Origin: Pholis gunnellus
Taxonomy: Eukaryota > Chordata > Actinopteri > Perciformes > Pholidae
Assembly: GCA_910591455.2 (NCBI GenBank)
Contig: OU342826.1
Coordinates: forward strand, 10,645,724 to 10,709,723
Direction: 5' to 3'
Length of the DNA: 64,000 nucleotides
Below the pieces are notes generated by a model. The model searched no databases. It was given only the letters and a program-made list of their open reading frames with translations, and had not been told where the DNA came from. The position numbers and the translations under genes were made by a program. This document shows, piece after piece, positions 33,253 through 46,320 of this stretch (positions are counted from its first letter, which is position 1; the number at the start of each line of letters is the position of its first letter).

Positions 33253-36200
33253 ATGATGGTGAGTGAGCTAGCATTCATGCCCAAACTCAAATGTTTAATC
33301 CGTGTCCATCCTCCAGTTTGTCTGCGGGAATCTGCATCCGGACTATTCGCTGTTTAGAGGATTCCCATTCGGCGTTCTTTGGAAGCGATTATTTTTGTGA
33401 AAATGATTTTTAAACCCGTTTTATTTGTAGCACCACCGTTAGCCTCGTAGGGGGAACCAACGTCAATGGGCGTCAACGATGCTAACGGTGATGCTGGCTA
33501 GCTAGCCTCTTTGTAATAGTGGCTGCGTAGGACAGATGTATATTTAGTACGTATAATAAGGTTTAATGACACATAGTCTGCTACAATGAACGGTAACGTT
33601 AGCAGACTGTAAACAGATATCCGGTTTTTGACAGTCATGCAGCATGTCTGATGAGAAACAAAAGCATCCTTAAAGCTACAGTACCAGCCACAGCCTCTAT
33701 GTTTTATGTTATAGCCTTAAATGGTAAAGTAATAAGACTTAAAGACTTGAGTTTGTGCTGAAGAGTGATGTGGCTCAGTTTAATATAATAATAAATAGTT
33801 GTATAGCTCTAGTGGTATGATAATAAGGAAGGTGTGAACAAAATCACCATTCAATACAATGAAGACACACTTTTTCATTACTGTTTGCTTAATTTGGACA
33901 ACAGAATTTTTAGGCATAATGATCAGATATTTTATTGAAACATGATGAACAGTAACATTGAGCTATTGTGTTATAAATGAAAACTACATTACTTATTATT
34001 CACAGATTTTAGATAACTAGTCGGGGTTGATTCCCTCATGTTCCTTCCTTCATTTACTGTATTTTTCTCTTCCTCTTTTCTTCTGTTAACCCCTTCTCCT
34101 CTCTTTCCGTCTCTCTAGCCCGCACAGGTGATCCTGCTGAAGGAAGGGACAGACTCGTCTCAGGGTGTTCCCCAGCTCGTCAGTAACATCAATGCCTGCC
34201 AGGTCAGAAAATTCAAACTTTCCTCTTGGTTATGTGTGTTTTTTCTTTTCTGTTTTTCCCCAATATGCTCTAAATCTAAATGCACCCGTTGGTTTTGTCT
34301 TCTCCAGGTGATCGCCGAGGCGGTCAGGACCACCCTTGGGCCCAGGGGGATGGACAAACTCATGGTGGATGGCAGAGGTAAGGAGAGAGGTGTAGACACG
34401 GATGGAAGGAATGGAGTACGGGTTGAATTCACCCTCACCAGAAAAATTTGTGATTGATTGTGTTTTTCCAGGTAAGGCCACAATCTCCAATGATGGAGCC
34501 ACCATCCTGAAACTGCTGGATGTGGTTCACCCTGCAGCCAAGACCCTGGTGGACATCGCTCGCTCCCAGGATGCTGAGGTGAGAAGTGTTTTTTTATGAA
34601 AATTGAAAGGTTGTGGATTACATTTTCTCCCAGACAATACGTTTTCATAATCTTCTTGATCCCGTTTTACCATCCTCAGGTCGGAGACGGCACCACCTCC
34701 GTCACTCTCCTGGCTGCGGAGTTCTTGAAGCAGCTTAAGTCGTACGTGGAGGACGGCCTCCACCCCCAGACCATCATCAGAGCATTCCGCACTGCCACCC
34801 ACCTCGCTGTCAGCAAGATCAAGGAGATCGCCGTCTCTGTGAAGAAGGACGACAGGCAGTAAGCACTCGCTTTTCACCGTAACAAGTTCTTAACATGGCA
34901 GAGAGCGTTTGATCTGTCCTATGAGTAATATTGTATCCTCGGGTCCCTTCCTCTATCCCCTCAGAGAGCAGAGGCAGTTGCTGGAGAAGTGTGCCGCCAC
35001 AGCCCTGAACTCCAAGCTAATTGCCGGTCAGAAGGAGTTCTTCTCCAAAATGGTGGTGGACGCTGTCATGTCTCTGGACGAGCAGCTGTCTCTGAAGATG
35101 ATTGGCATCAAGAAGGTCCAGGGAGGAGCCCTTGAGGTTTGTTTCTTTTACTCCCATTTAAACAAAACTTTCTTCTGAAAGTGTTAAAACACAATTTTTA
35201 AAAATTCCAAATCCACCCACGTCACACTTTCTTTCTACAAATTTCGCAGGAGTCCCATTTAGTCGACGGGGTTGCGTTCAAGAAGACCTTCTCCTACGCC
35301 GGGTTCGAGATGCAGCCGAAACGCTACGACAATCCAAAGATTGCTCTGCTCAATGTGGAGCTGGAGCTGAAGGCCGAGAAGGACAACGCTGAGGTCCGCG
35401 TGAACTGTGTGGAGGTATGAAGACCACAACCCGGCATCGGGATGGGAAATAAGTTCCCGGGCATGTTGTAAAATTCATCTCTCATCCTCGCTCCCTGTAA
35501 TTTAACTCTTTCCCCTTTTCTGCAGGACTACCAGGCCATTGTGGATGCCGAGTGGAACATTCTGTACGACAAGCTGGATAAGATCCATAAGTCAGGAGCC
35601 AAGGTGGTTCTGTCCAAGTTACCCATCGGTGACGTGGCCACTCAGTACTTCGCTGACAGAGACCTGTTCTGTGCTGGCAGGGTGCAGGAGGAGGATCTGA
35701 AGAGGACCATGATGGTAGGACACAGACACTGAATACATCACATCTGTTACACTTAAAGAATGAAGATGGATGACTAGAATACCTGCCAGACTTTGTTTTA
35801 TAATTGTGGCTTTCAGCTGTTTAACTGATGATAAAGTTCACTTGAATGAGACTGATTGTGTGTAATGTGACCTCCAGGCCTGCGGTGGCTCCATCCAGAC
35901 CACAGTGAGTGCCCTGACAGACAACGTCCTGGGACAGTGTGAACTCTTCGAGGAGGTCCAGGTTGGAGGAGAGAGGTAAGAAGGACGTGTTAAATACTGT
36001 ATGTAAACATTGCGGGCACAAGGATCCTCTACGACGGCTCACACCCGTCCCGTCTGTGTCTGCAGGTATAACTTCTTCAAGGGCTGTCCGAAGGCGAGGA
36101 CGTGCACCATCATCCTGAGGGGCGGAGCCGAGCAGTTCACGGAGGAGACGGAGCGATCTCTGCACGACGCCATCATGATCGTACGCAGAGCCATCAAGGT

Positions 36201-37138
36201 CAGTCGTCACATGGAGGCTCATTACGTGTAGCCATCAGGAGTTTACAATAACATTTATTTATTTATTTATTTACAGCCCTGTGCAGTAAATTACTTTCTA
36301 CAACAGCAGTTCACAGCAGACTTTCTTTTTTACTTCTTAAAGCAGGAAAAGCACAAATGTATTTAATAACTCTAATGATGGCTGCATTCCACTTAGGGGA
36401 GGTCCTGGTGTTGTGTATGCTGGCTCACTGGAGTAACCTACTGTGACACTTAATGGAACTAAGCCATTGTTGATGTCACCTGTGTCATCTTTGTCTGTTG
36501 TGAAAAAGGTCTATTCGATCTAGAACCTCCACTGTGTTTGATTTGTCTGCCCATCTGTGCGCACTGATGGCAATAAGCCGACTGTACTTGACCCATTTCC
36601 AGAATGACGCCATTGTGGCGGGTGGAGGAGCCATAGAGATGGAGCTGTCCAAGTACCTGCGGGATTATTCCAGGACCATTCCCGGGAAACAGCAGCTGCT
36701 GATCGGAGTGTACGCCAAGGCCCTGGAGATCATCCCCAGACAGCTGTGTGACAACGCTGGCTTTGACGCCACCAACATCCTGAACAAGCTGCGCGCCAAA
36801 CACGCACAGGTCGGGAGAGGAAACGCACACACTTTACCTAATCCTGCTGTTTTTAGAAGTGGAGCAGGGAAATATCAATGTGTGTGCTTCCGTCTGTCAT
36901 CTCCCTGCAGGGCGGTATGTGGTACGGCGTGGATATCAACAACGAGGACATCGCGGACAACTTTGCCGCCTGCGTGTGGGAGCCGGCCATCGTGAGGATC
37001 AACGCTCTGACCGCGGCGTCCGAGGCCGCCTGCCTCATCCTGTCGGTGGACGAGACGATCAAGAACCCGCGCAGCAGCATGGACGGACCTCCTGCAGGAG
37101 GCCGAGGCAGAGGCCGCGGGAGACCCTTCCCTCGCTAA
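33253..37138 (+). CDS. cct7: T-complex protein 1 subunit eta (CCT7)
   Basis: One of eight subunits of the cytosolic TRiC/CCT chaperonin, which folds actin, tubulin and other proteins with ATP. Exons: 33253-33258, 34119-34202, 34308-34377, 34472-34578, 34680-34858, 34965-35136, 35250-35414, 35526-35714, 35878-35975, 36066-36198, 36603-36809, 36911-37138; 1638 nt, 545 aa (human 543 as I recall). The first exon encodes only Met-Met. Group II chaperonin motifs are intact: TLGPRGMDK (about 39-47), ATISNDGATIL, the nucleotide-binding GDGTTS (91-96) and VAGGGAIE (about 406-413). The C-terminal tail is Gly/Arg-rich (GGRGRGRGR), as in other vertebrate CCT7. Introns are short and lack the dinucleotide repeats seen in the flanking genes. 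Identity is very secure. Confidence 0.98.
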
Positions 37139-37793
37139 GAGAAGCACGAGCAACACCTCATTTTGAACTGGCATTAAAACCCAAATGCAGATAGAGGAGT
37201 TTGTCTTTCGGCACAGTTTAGGTTACATTTACACATAGATGCAAAGATGGTGTTGAATGTAGCTCGGCATGTTTGACCTGCATATGGATTTTAATTCTAG
37301 ATAAAATTAGGTGATGTAAACAGTCAGACACATTACAAATGGCAAGTAGAGTGAAACAGATAAAAGGGGAAATGAGAAGTTCATCTAGTAAATTTCAAGA
37401 TAGATTCTTCAGACTTGGTCAAATGTGGCAGACGTTTCCTGTGTTTTCTTTGTCACTTGTATCTTTTTTTTACTTAAACAGACCGTACCAAGTGAAAGCT
37501 TTAACATTTCAAGCCTTGCATCTTTCTATGTGTCGCCAATTTACTGAGAAATGATATTGAAATACAAGAACAGAACTAGTCCACTCTTTGGTTTTGAACT
37601 AAACGCACTCCTGTACCCTCCCGAGTTCACTGCTCTTCTCTGACCTGAAGCAGCTGTTCCATCATTTCTAATCTGGTTTTGTGTTCTGTGACAAACTGAT
37701 GTGTAACATGGGAAGTAAAGCACTGATAGGATGTTGAGCCGTTCGTACCATTCGTTGTTTTGGCTGTGTGAAACTATTTATTGCACCATTATC

Positions 37794-37799
37794 AATAAA
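37794..37799 (+). other. cct7: Likely cct7 poly(A) signal
   Basis: AATAAA about 655 nt after the cct7 stop codon (TAA 37136-37138). A closer ATTAAA at about 37173-37178 could give a very short 3' UTR instead. Confidence 0.45.
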
Positions 37800-38067
37800 T
37801 TCACAGCTGAAATCATACTGTTGACTGTTCACATGTGTTATTTACAACATCTGGTTGAGGATGGAGACCAAGGAAGATGGAGGCTGGGAAAATGGTACAA
37901 GAGGTTTTTATTTTAATGTAAAATATAAGGCCGTGGATCGTGAAATTAGAATAATGTAAAGATGATGCTTAATTGTATCACTTTTCAATCTGCACAGTTC
38001 AGAAGAAGCGAGGTTGGGATAGCATGATGAACATGATCCAGTGGCTAATAATCTAACATGAATACAG

Positions 38068-38073
38068 TTTATT
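38068..38073 (-). other. hspa12b: Candidate hspa12b poly(A) signal
   Basis: AATAAA on the minus strand, about 1.27 kb past the hspa12b stop codon (39341-39343). A second one at 37907-37912 would lengthen the 3' UTR and bring it to about 100 bp from the cct7 signal. Either choice leaves the two genes convergent and nearly touching. Confidence 0.4.
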
Positions 38074-39340
38074 ACAGCATACACAACATACAGAGACTGG
38101 CTTTAAATGCGACACAACAGAATGTCTTAAGGTGGGAAAGTTAAAGCCACTGCAGGAGTTAAGAATAACAAAAATAAAGACTATAGTTAGACAAAAAATA
38201 ACTAAAGATCTACTTTTTTCATCCCTTTTTAAATGCATTTAGCCCGTCTTCCTAAATTGTAATGAACTTCAGTCATGTTTAACATGTGATAACATCTAGT
38301 GAAGACACCTGAGCCATCTCATAATACCTGAGCCCACTACATCGGCTGAGAAAGACACAGATGTGGTTGAAAGCAACGGGACAGGCTGGTAAGTGTACTC
38401 CCATTTCTCTATCTGTATAATGAAGTATATTCTGGAAAAATAGTTTGTCATACAGATGATGCTCTTACCCTGATTTGCAATGGAAAAAAACGTCTCCCGA
38501 AGTGTGGAACACCTGAATGGTGACGTACTTTATGAGAAACATGCATAGTCTGCGATAATACCTCAGTCCTTCCCAGTGAAGGAACCTTGGGAGTGTGTTT
38601 CCTGTATGCTGAGAACCTTTAACTGCCCATATGACCTACAGCTTGTAGTTCAGTCTTTTCGCCACTAGGTCGAGCACAACCATAGTCCCAATGGAGAAAC
38701 ACAGCTGGAGTCCATGTAGTTGTATTAATATCTGTATATATGGAGAGTGAAATAGGATTTAAATGAGGTATCAGACCACAACCTGTGACATATCCCTGTA
38801 TGATTCATTATATGAGAGGGAAAAGGCAGCAGTCTTCCTATTTAACATATAAGATGAGTGAGTCTCACTCTAGGTAGTTTAACGCAATAGTTGAAATACA
38901 CCTTGTTACACAGGTTGAATTATTAGAAGGTATTTGTTCGTTGCAGCAGGGAGTTGCACTCAGCCACCTGCCGGCATTCGCTTTTACAGAGTTCATACAA
39001 GTGTTCCTCTGGTTCATTTCTGGGCAGGAAAGGCCTGAGACACTGAATTCATGTCTACTTTTCTTGGACGTAGAGGGCGACCTTCAGTTGAGGAGATGCA
39101 AACAAGTCTTTTTTTGAAGGAGTATGTGCTTTTGAAGGCTGGAGAGATTTTAAAAAGTTCCTCTCATGATCTTTTTCTCTAGTCTAATGAGTAAACGTGA
39201 AGCATAAATGTCTGATTTACAGGATGTGAGTTTCTTCTTAGAATGCAAAGCCGACGCCCAAAGTACCGCTTTTTTTTTTCTACAGTAATCATCCCTAGAA
39301 TCAGTGTTTTCCAATCCTCGTCTCTACTTCCTGCTCCTCC

Positions 39341-42300
39341 TCAGTTAGACAGGAAGTCTATGGAAGCCCGGACGGTGCGGTTAGACATGACGTCAACGGC
39401 TGTGACTTTGATCTCCGTGTCTCCAAACTGCATGGTGGCCCTGATCTCTCTCCTCTCTGGGCCGGCTCCTCCCCCTGCTCCGCCCACTGCTCCCGGTAGC
39501 GGCAACGGTTCCGGTAGGTCCAACGTTATCGTCCCGCACTTCCTGACCCCGGGGTCGGTGATGTAGGCGACGTCCTCCGTCGAGCTGCAGTAGATGTTTA
39601 TGATGATCTTCCGCTGGCCCAGGCGAGCGGGCGTGTAGCTCCGCCTCACGACCTCGCCCAGAGCCACCGACTGGTCGACGCAGACGAAGCGGTCGAGGAT
39701 GTCGGTGCACCACTCGCGGCCCTCCTTGATGAGGAGTTTGTCCCGGGGGTGTCGCCCCTCCACGAACCGGTTCAAGACGCCGACGCCGTAGATCAGCGGG
39801 CATCGACGCACTCGGACCTGCGAGAGAGAAGGCTGTTAAAGGAAAAAGGTGTCAAAGAAGCTGCTCTATTACCAATGGGTGATCCTGAGCACCCACCACG
39901 GTGGGATCCAGCCCGAAGAGCACGGCGCCCTTCAGTGTGGTCAGCCCAACGTCGTGGGGGATGATGATGCGACACGCCCGCCCCAGCGCTCTCTGGACTG
40001 CTTTCTGCAGCATGGGCGACTCTGCGAAACCGCCGACCAGGAAGAGGAAACGCACACCGCGCACCTCCGGCTTTGCCATCAGCTCCTCTGTGAGGGGAGA
40101 TAAAAGGATCTTTCATTTCATACATCCAGCCGCCTTTCGTCCCATGACCCAACTTGTCATCCTTCGGGAGAGTCTGTAAATTAAAGCCGCGCTAGTCTGC
40201 ACACGTGTCTCTGTGTGTGTCTCACCAATGTGTTTGACGATATTGACGATGGTGGGCTGGAAGAGCTCGTTCATCGCTTCCTGTGTCAGCCGCAGCATCC
40301 CCTGGGACGACCACTTCACTATGTTCATACTGACACACACACACACACACGGAGGAGAGAGTTTGCATCTTTAGTGTTACACACACACACACTAAATCAA
40401 TCCATTCGTTTAATCGGACTGCTCACACACTCACTTGCTCCTCCTCAGGGCGGCCTCCACGCTCTGCCCCTTGTGTCTCTTGTAGAAGTCGATGAAAGAG
40501 AAGGGAAGGGAGATGTTGAGGGCGTTGGCCCTGCCCGGCGCCGCCGTCCGTTTCCTCGCTTCGAACGCGATGGTGAGGTCCACCCAGGCCGCCGGCCGCT
40601 TGGCTTTGAAGCTCTGGATGAAGTCCTCGCCGAAGATCTGGCACAGCATGGCTTCGAAGGCCAGGTCTACTCCGATGGCACCGTACGGACCGCCTGGAAG
40701 AAAAACTACCGTTTGGAAACCGCGGGGGGGGGGGGGGCGTGGGGGGTATTTGTATGTGTTTTGACAGATTGTGTGAATGTTTGTACCTGAGGCCTTGTAG
40801 AGCTCTTTGAGTGTTCCCTGTGGCTGCTCGATTTGATGGACTGTCAGGTCAACCGTTCCTCCTCCGCAGTCGGCAACAATATACCTGTCACCTACACAGA
40901 GAGTGCACGAACACGCACAATTCAATACCTTCAGTGTCCTGGGAACGCCAAGCATTTAAAAAAAGAATAATCTGTTAATAACCGGCTTGATTTCCGTGCC
41001 AGGAAACATTTTACACTGTAGGAACGCGCTGTTTCTCTTCCATTTGTAGGAGGAAATCGTGGATAACGTGTCTTCATTTTTGTGGAATGTCTAAATGTCA
41101 TGTTTCCAGTGTGTGTGTGTGTGTGTGTGTGTGTTTCCCCTGAAACTCTTCAACCAGCAGACCCCGAAACATAAACAGTCTCCAGGCATCTGTGATTGCT
41201 GCGCTCCCTCTTCTGCGTGTGATCCGTAAAACGATAAGAGCTGGTTTTGGCTAAGTTACCCTGACTTTAGCTGACCACACCCTAAAGCGCGTATGAGTGA
41301 GTGAGAGAGCAAGACAGTGAACAAACATGTAGGGAAGGACGAGAGAACAAAAATGCAAGAGGACGGGACTCTCCCCAGACAGGGACAGTCCCATGGGCTG
41401 GGTCTTTCATATGTGTGTGTGTGTGTGTGGACAGGAAAGGGAGCAGAAAGGGTCAGAAAGGGACGCGTGGCTCTTTAGATTGTTGTCACGGCTCAACAGA
41501 GAGAAAGGACTGTGTGTAAAACCACAGATATGGGTGAGTTTAATTGTCCCTGGGTAGGATTTTATCACGTCAGGCAAAACTGGACACTGTGGGTTGTAAA
41601 AAAACATATTTTATTGCGACCCTGTTCTTGTATAATTATGAGTTTATTCTTGCAACACGACTTTATTTCTCTCAAAATATAAGGACTTTATTCTCACAAT
41701 AGTGCAAATATAACGGCAACCGCGCTGGGTTGGAAAAGCACAAAGTGAATGCAGTAAATAAAACCGAGGGTTAGTAGAAATGAGAGAGTAGGTGTGTCTG
41801 CTGCTAAAAGTCAACCGGCTGGGGTTAAAAGTCAAAGCCATCAATATCTCCGACATGTGCGGTCTGTATGTCCCTCTCAAACACACACACACACACAGAC
41901 AGACACACACACACACACGCGCGCACGCACACACAGTCTTACCAGTCTGCAGCTCAGACCAGAGCTCTCCAGTTCCGCTCTCCACCAGGAAGGTCCTGCT
42001 GTGTCTGGATCGCCTCAACTGCTCCCTCGCTGCAACAAGCAAACACAAAGCTGAACACAAACGGGCACACTACGTGCCTCAGCTTTTAATACACACATTT
42101 GAAATAGCGTATAGGTCATTCAATCAGTTCAAACAGTCACAGCGAGGCAAAAGATAATGGTTGAACGTCGTTTTCAGCAAAAAAGGTTTTAAAAGCCCAT
42201 GCGATGCTATGCAGTTCTTCAGGGGCATAGCAAGGATTTCTGGGTCCCAGGAGCACAAGCAGGAGTTCTTGAGCCCCTGTAATATTAGTCTGGGCCCCTC

Positions 42301-45300
42301 TTTTCTTAGTATAAACAATTCAACAAGAATGTACATGGACTCTCTCCAGCTGTGGGCCCCAAGAGGCATCGTCACCTTTCACCACCTTGCACCGCTTATA
42401 TTCAAACACTTATTTTTTTGGTCTTTTCTGTGAAAACATATCGGCGCAGCTCGTGTTAAACTAATGCTCCATGCATTCTGGCTCAAGCAAAAACAACCCA
42501 ATGAAGATAAATGTTTTGTAATTTAATACTACAAGGTTTAGACAAGTTCCATAAGTCATGAGGCCATCCATAGCATTTGCTCAATGAATAGTATGAAGTC
42601 TTTGGATCCAAAGTAAAACAGGAAAAGCCAGAGTCGTGATGTTTTCACATGGCAGAAGTAATTTGTTGGAAATGCTCTGACTTTTTTCTTCGCTCTCGTC
42701 ATGTAAACTGCCCGACTGGCAGGTTAAGAGTATTGATGGAGGCCAATGAAAGCAGAACACACTCTTAACACAGCTGACAGAACTACAAAACACCTGACAG
42801 CCTGTTTGACAGAGCAGATACACGCATAGGCCTTCGTGCATGCAAGCAAACCCATAAAACGAGACATGAGGGCTTTTAAGATGACAATTAACTGCAGATC
42901 AAAGGAGCGAAAGAAAACAAAAAAGGTCATATTTCTCCGTCTTTGGCTTTTAACAACACAAACTCTTTGACAGGGTCATGGCAAAGCTCGGGTCCTGATG
43001 TAATTGTGTGTGTGTCGCAATAGGTTTGGAGTGAAAATCTTTGAATAATTTAGGTTCAAGTGGTTTTTCACCAAGTTCACTCAAACCCCATGAGTGCTAC
43101 ACACCACGATAATTAGAAAGAAAGACGGAAAGAAAGAGCAATTATTGAGCAACAACGACAACATTGTCTTGAAAGCAAACACTCTTACAGTTGTTAAGGC
43201 TCTGGATGACGCAGGAGCTAATGTATGTATGTATGTGTGTGTGTGTGTGTGTGTGTGTCTTTGTACGGGGGTGATGAATGAAATGCAAGTCTGGAAACCA
43301 TTTTCATGAAACAGCAGAAAAGAAAATGCATGTGTGTGTCCGTGTGTGTGAGTTAATGACTCCCCTGTGCTATCTTTGGAGACGAAATGAGGTGGAATAG
43401 AAGCTAAAGATAGAAAGAAACATGATGACCGTGATGCCAAGTGTGTGTGTGTGTGTGTGGAAATACTGTATGTCTGTTTGTGTGGCGGTCTGTGTCTGCG
43501 GAGTCCTTGCAAAGTGTGCGACCTTGCAGAAAGAAAGTCGGAGGGGGAGGGAATGTTAAAAAGACAGAAGGAAAAGAAAGACAAATGAACGCGAGTGAAG
43601 GAGAGGGAGAATGACAGGCCGGGAGGGGGGGGGGGGGGGAGTGAGATCATGAGTCTCCCTGCACCTTGTTCTAATTATCCTGTGCCTAGTGTGTGTTGTC
43701 GTGTGTGTGTGTGTGTGTGTGTGTGAAGGTTCTCTGTGTGCGTGGCCCTGTATAATGCATCGACGCACAGAGTAAGTGGACCTGTGCGGGGGATTTTGGG
43801 CGGCATGTTCGTTCGCTGAATTGTGCATCCATCTCCTCGTTCGCTCTTTGCTGCAAACACAAATGTTTTTCCCTGCAGCGTTCATGTAGTCGTGACGACA
43901 GTCATGTTTCCACTCAGTCGATAGTCTCTATTGTCCTTTTATTTTGAAAAGTACAGTCATATAACTACTTGCAAAGTGGTTCTGGAGGTGATTTTCTCCA
44001 CTTTAGCTCCACTATTCAATATGTTTATATCAACAATAGGTCAAATTACTTTGTAAAGTTAAAGAAGTCTCTTGTAACCAAAACCGGCAGAGAACCATCA
44101 CCCAACTGTGCAGTTCCTCTCCGCTCTATGGAGTGTTTTAGCATCTTTCAGCTCATTGTTTGGGTTTTCTGGTTCGGGTTCACTCTCAGCCGAGCACCAA
44201 ATGACTGATAGGTAACGTACAGAGTGGAGCACTTGTTTTCCTCTAAAAAGCTAAAAGGTGCGTGAATATTGGACCTACATTATTTGGACGGCCAGAAACC
44301 CAACTTCAAATGCTGATGTTGCTCTGTATCTTCTGGGTGTGTACATAGGGAACTGTCTGCATACACGTTTGCCAAATCAACCTTATGGCGTGATAACATG
44401 GCAGTGTTGTGCTGACCCCGGAGTACTATAAAGTGAACCATTGTGAAACACAGCTTCTCCCCTTTTATACTGATGATCCAACCAGAAGAGTTTTAATGCC
44501 CATGATCTGCTCTCACTGCCAGTCACAAGCATCGTCTATGCAGCAAATCGACCCTGGATGCCACAAATAACCTTGCAATAACAAATTGAAAAGCCACATT
44601 GCCACAAAATACACATAAGAATATAGAACACCACACAATCTAGAACAATGCTAAGTCATCTGAGGAAAAAACCACGAGAAGTATCTGAAGTCAGATCTCA
44701 CACACAAACAAACCCAGTTGGTCCCTTTGCATAAACCACAATCCCCAAGTGGAATCCGACAACATTTCCATGAACACACTGTGGTTTCATGCGTATGCTA
44801 ATGACAAAGTCCACAAGAACACACACACACACACACACAGAAATGCACACTCTCTCTCTTCACTACCTTGCCTGAAGCTGGAGTCAAAGGGCCGGGACCC
44901 TTCCAGATCAAAGCCGTTCGTGATTGGCTGCAAGCTCAGGTCAAGCACCTGGTGGAGGCGGAGCTTGCGGCAGTAAATGGACGCAGCTTCGGGTTCCAGT
45001 GCGATGAGGAGCTGCTCGGGACAGTCGGGAGACACCAGACCGGCCTGGAAGGAGACACGACGGACAGAGAGGGAGAGAAACATTGAGATACTAAGGGGCC
45101 TGAACAAGAGAAGGAAAAGAGTTAGACATACTAGTACTGCAAAAAGGCCACTCTCAAAACTCCATCATGCTTTTAGATATGCATGTAGATACTGCTTTGG
45201 TCTGTATATACAAATACTAAGTGCCATTAGGAGAGGAGAGTTGGTTTATAAGCACAGTCTTGATGTATTGGGTGTAAAGTTGAGTGGCTGGAATGATGTG

Positions 45301-45540
45301 TGTGTGTGTGTGTGTGCAGGGCGGGGGTCTGGACACCACTTCCTGTGTTTGTATGCCGGTCTCCCTCATTGTTCACTTGTGATGACATCACCACCAGCAG
45401 GAAGCACACACACCCCGACGGCCTCAAGCTGGGAGCCAGCGCAGGGTGTGTGTGCCTGTACGCCAGTGTGTATGCATTAGACTGTTTATGTATGTACCTG
45501 GGTGAGTGAAGGGCAGATGAGAGATAAAGGTGGGAAAACC

Positions 45541-45571
<31 letters not shown>

Positions 45572-45709
45572 GTGTGTGTGTACAATTTAAGAAAATGAAC
45601 AGAAAGAGAACAAGAATGAGCATGGCATTAAAAGGTAAAAGTTGTACAGTCTTTCCCATGAACTATTGCATATGTACTGTACAAGTACATACGCTCTGTC
45701 TCACACACA

Positions 45710-45774
<65 letters not shown>

Positions 45775-46250
45775 CGATCCATTCTCATCGATGTGTATTG
45801 TGATAGGACCCCCTGCATTCCTGTCCATGTACGCACACTTCCTACAAGTCATTGTGACTCGTACAGCACAGCGAGTGTGTGTGTTGATGGGAAGACATAC
45901 GAGAAGGATGGAGGCAAATATGCAGCGCTATGATCTGTGTGTGTGTGTGTGTGTGTGTATATAGTAAGTGATCCATGGGAACATTACATCACACAGCCTT
46001 TATCTCATGCCTTTTATGCTGCCTTTCTTTCCATCTCCCTTCCTTGTTCTTCCTCTCTCTGTCACACACACCAGGAGCCTTTATAGTTACATGTATGTAC
46101 GAATACTGGCAGCCATTGATGGCCACATGTCGTTGTTCAGTCAAAACCATATATCTCTCAACTTTTCATGAAACAAGGTAATTAACAATAGAGGATTTTT
46201 GTCAGACCAGCACAAGTTTGTAACCTTTCATATCTATTGCTCTATGCGTA

Positions 46251-46320
<70 letters not shown>

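Noticed and set aside
35837..35870. TGATGA and CTGA motifs in a cct7 intron, as in a C/D box snoRNA
   Set aside because: The two boxes are only about 25 nt apart, without terminal stem or guide space; more likely a branch-point region.
39393..39803. 136-aa alternative frame over the last hspa12b exon
   Set aside because: GC-rich shadow frame of the real hspa12b exon, which matches human HSPA12B to its last residue.
42220..42400. GGGCCCC-containing stretch as a named transposon
   Set aside because: Resembles sequence near 20760-20790 in short pieces only; too degraded to call a family.
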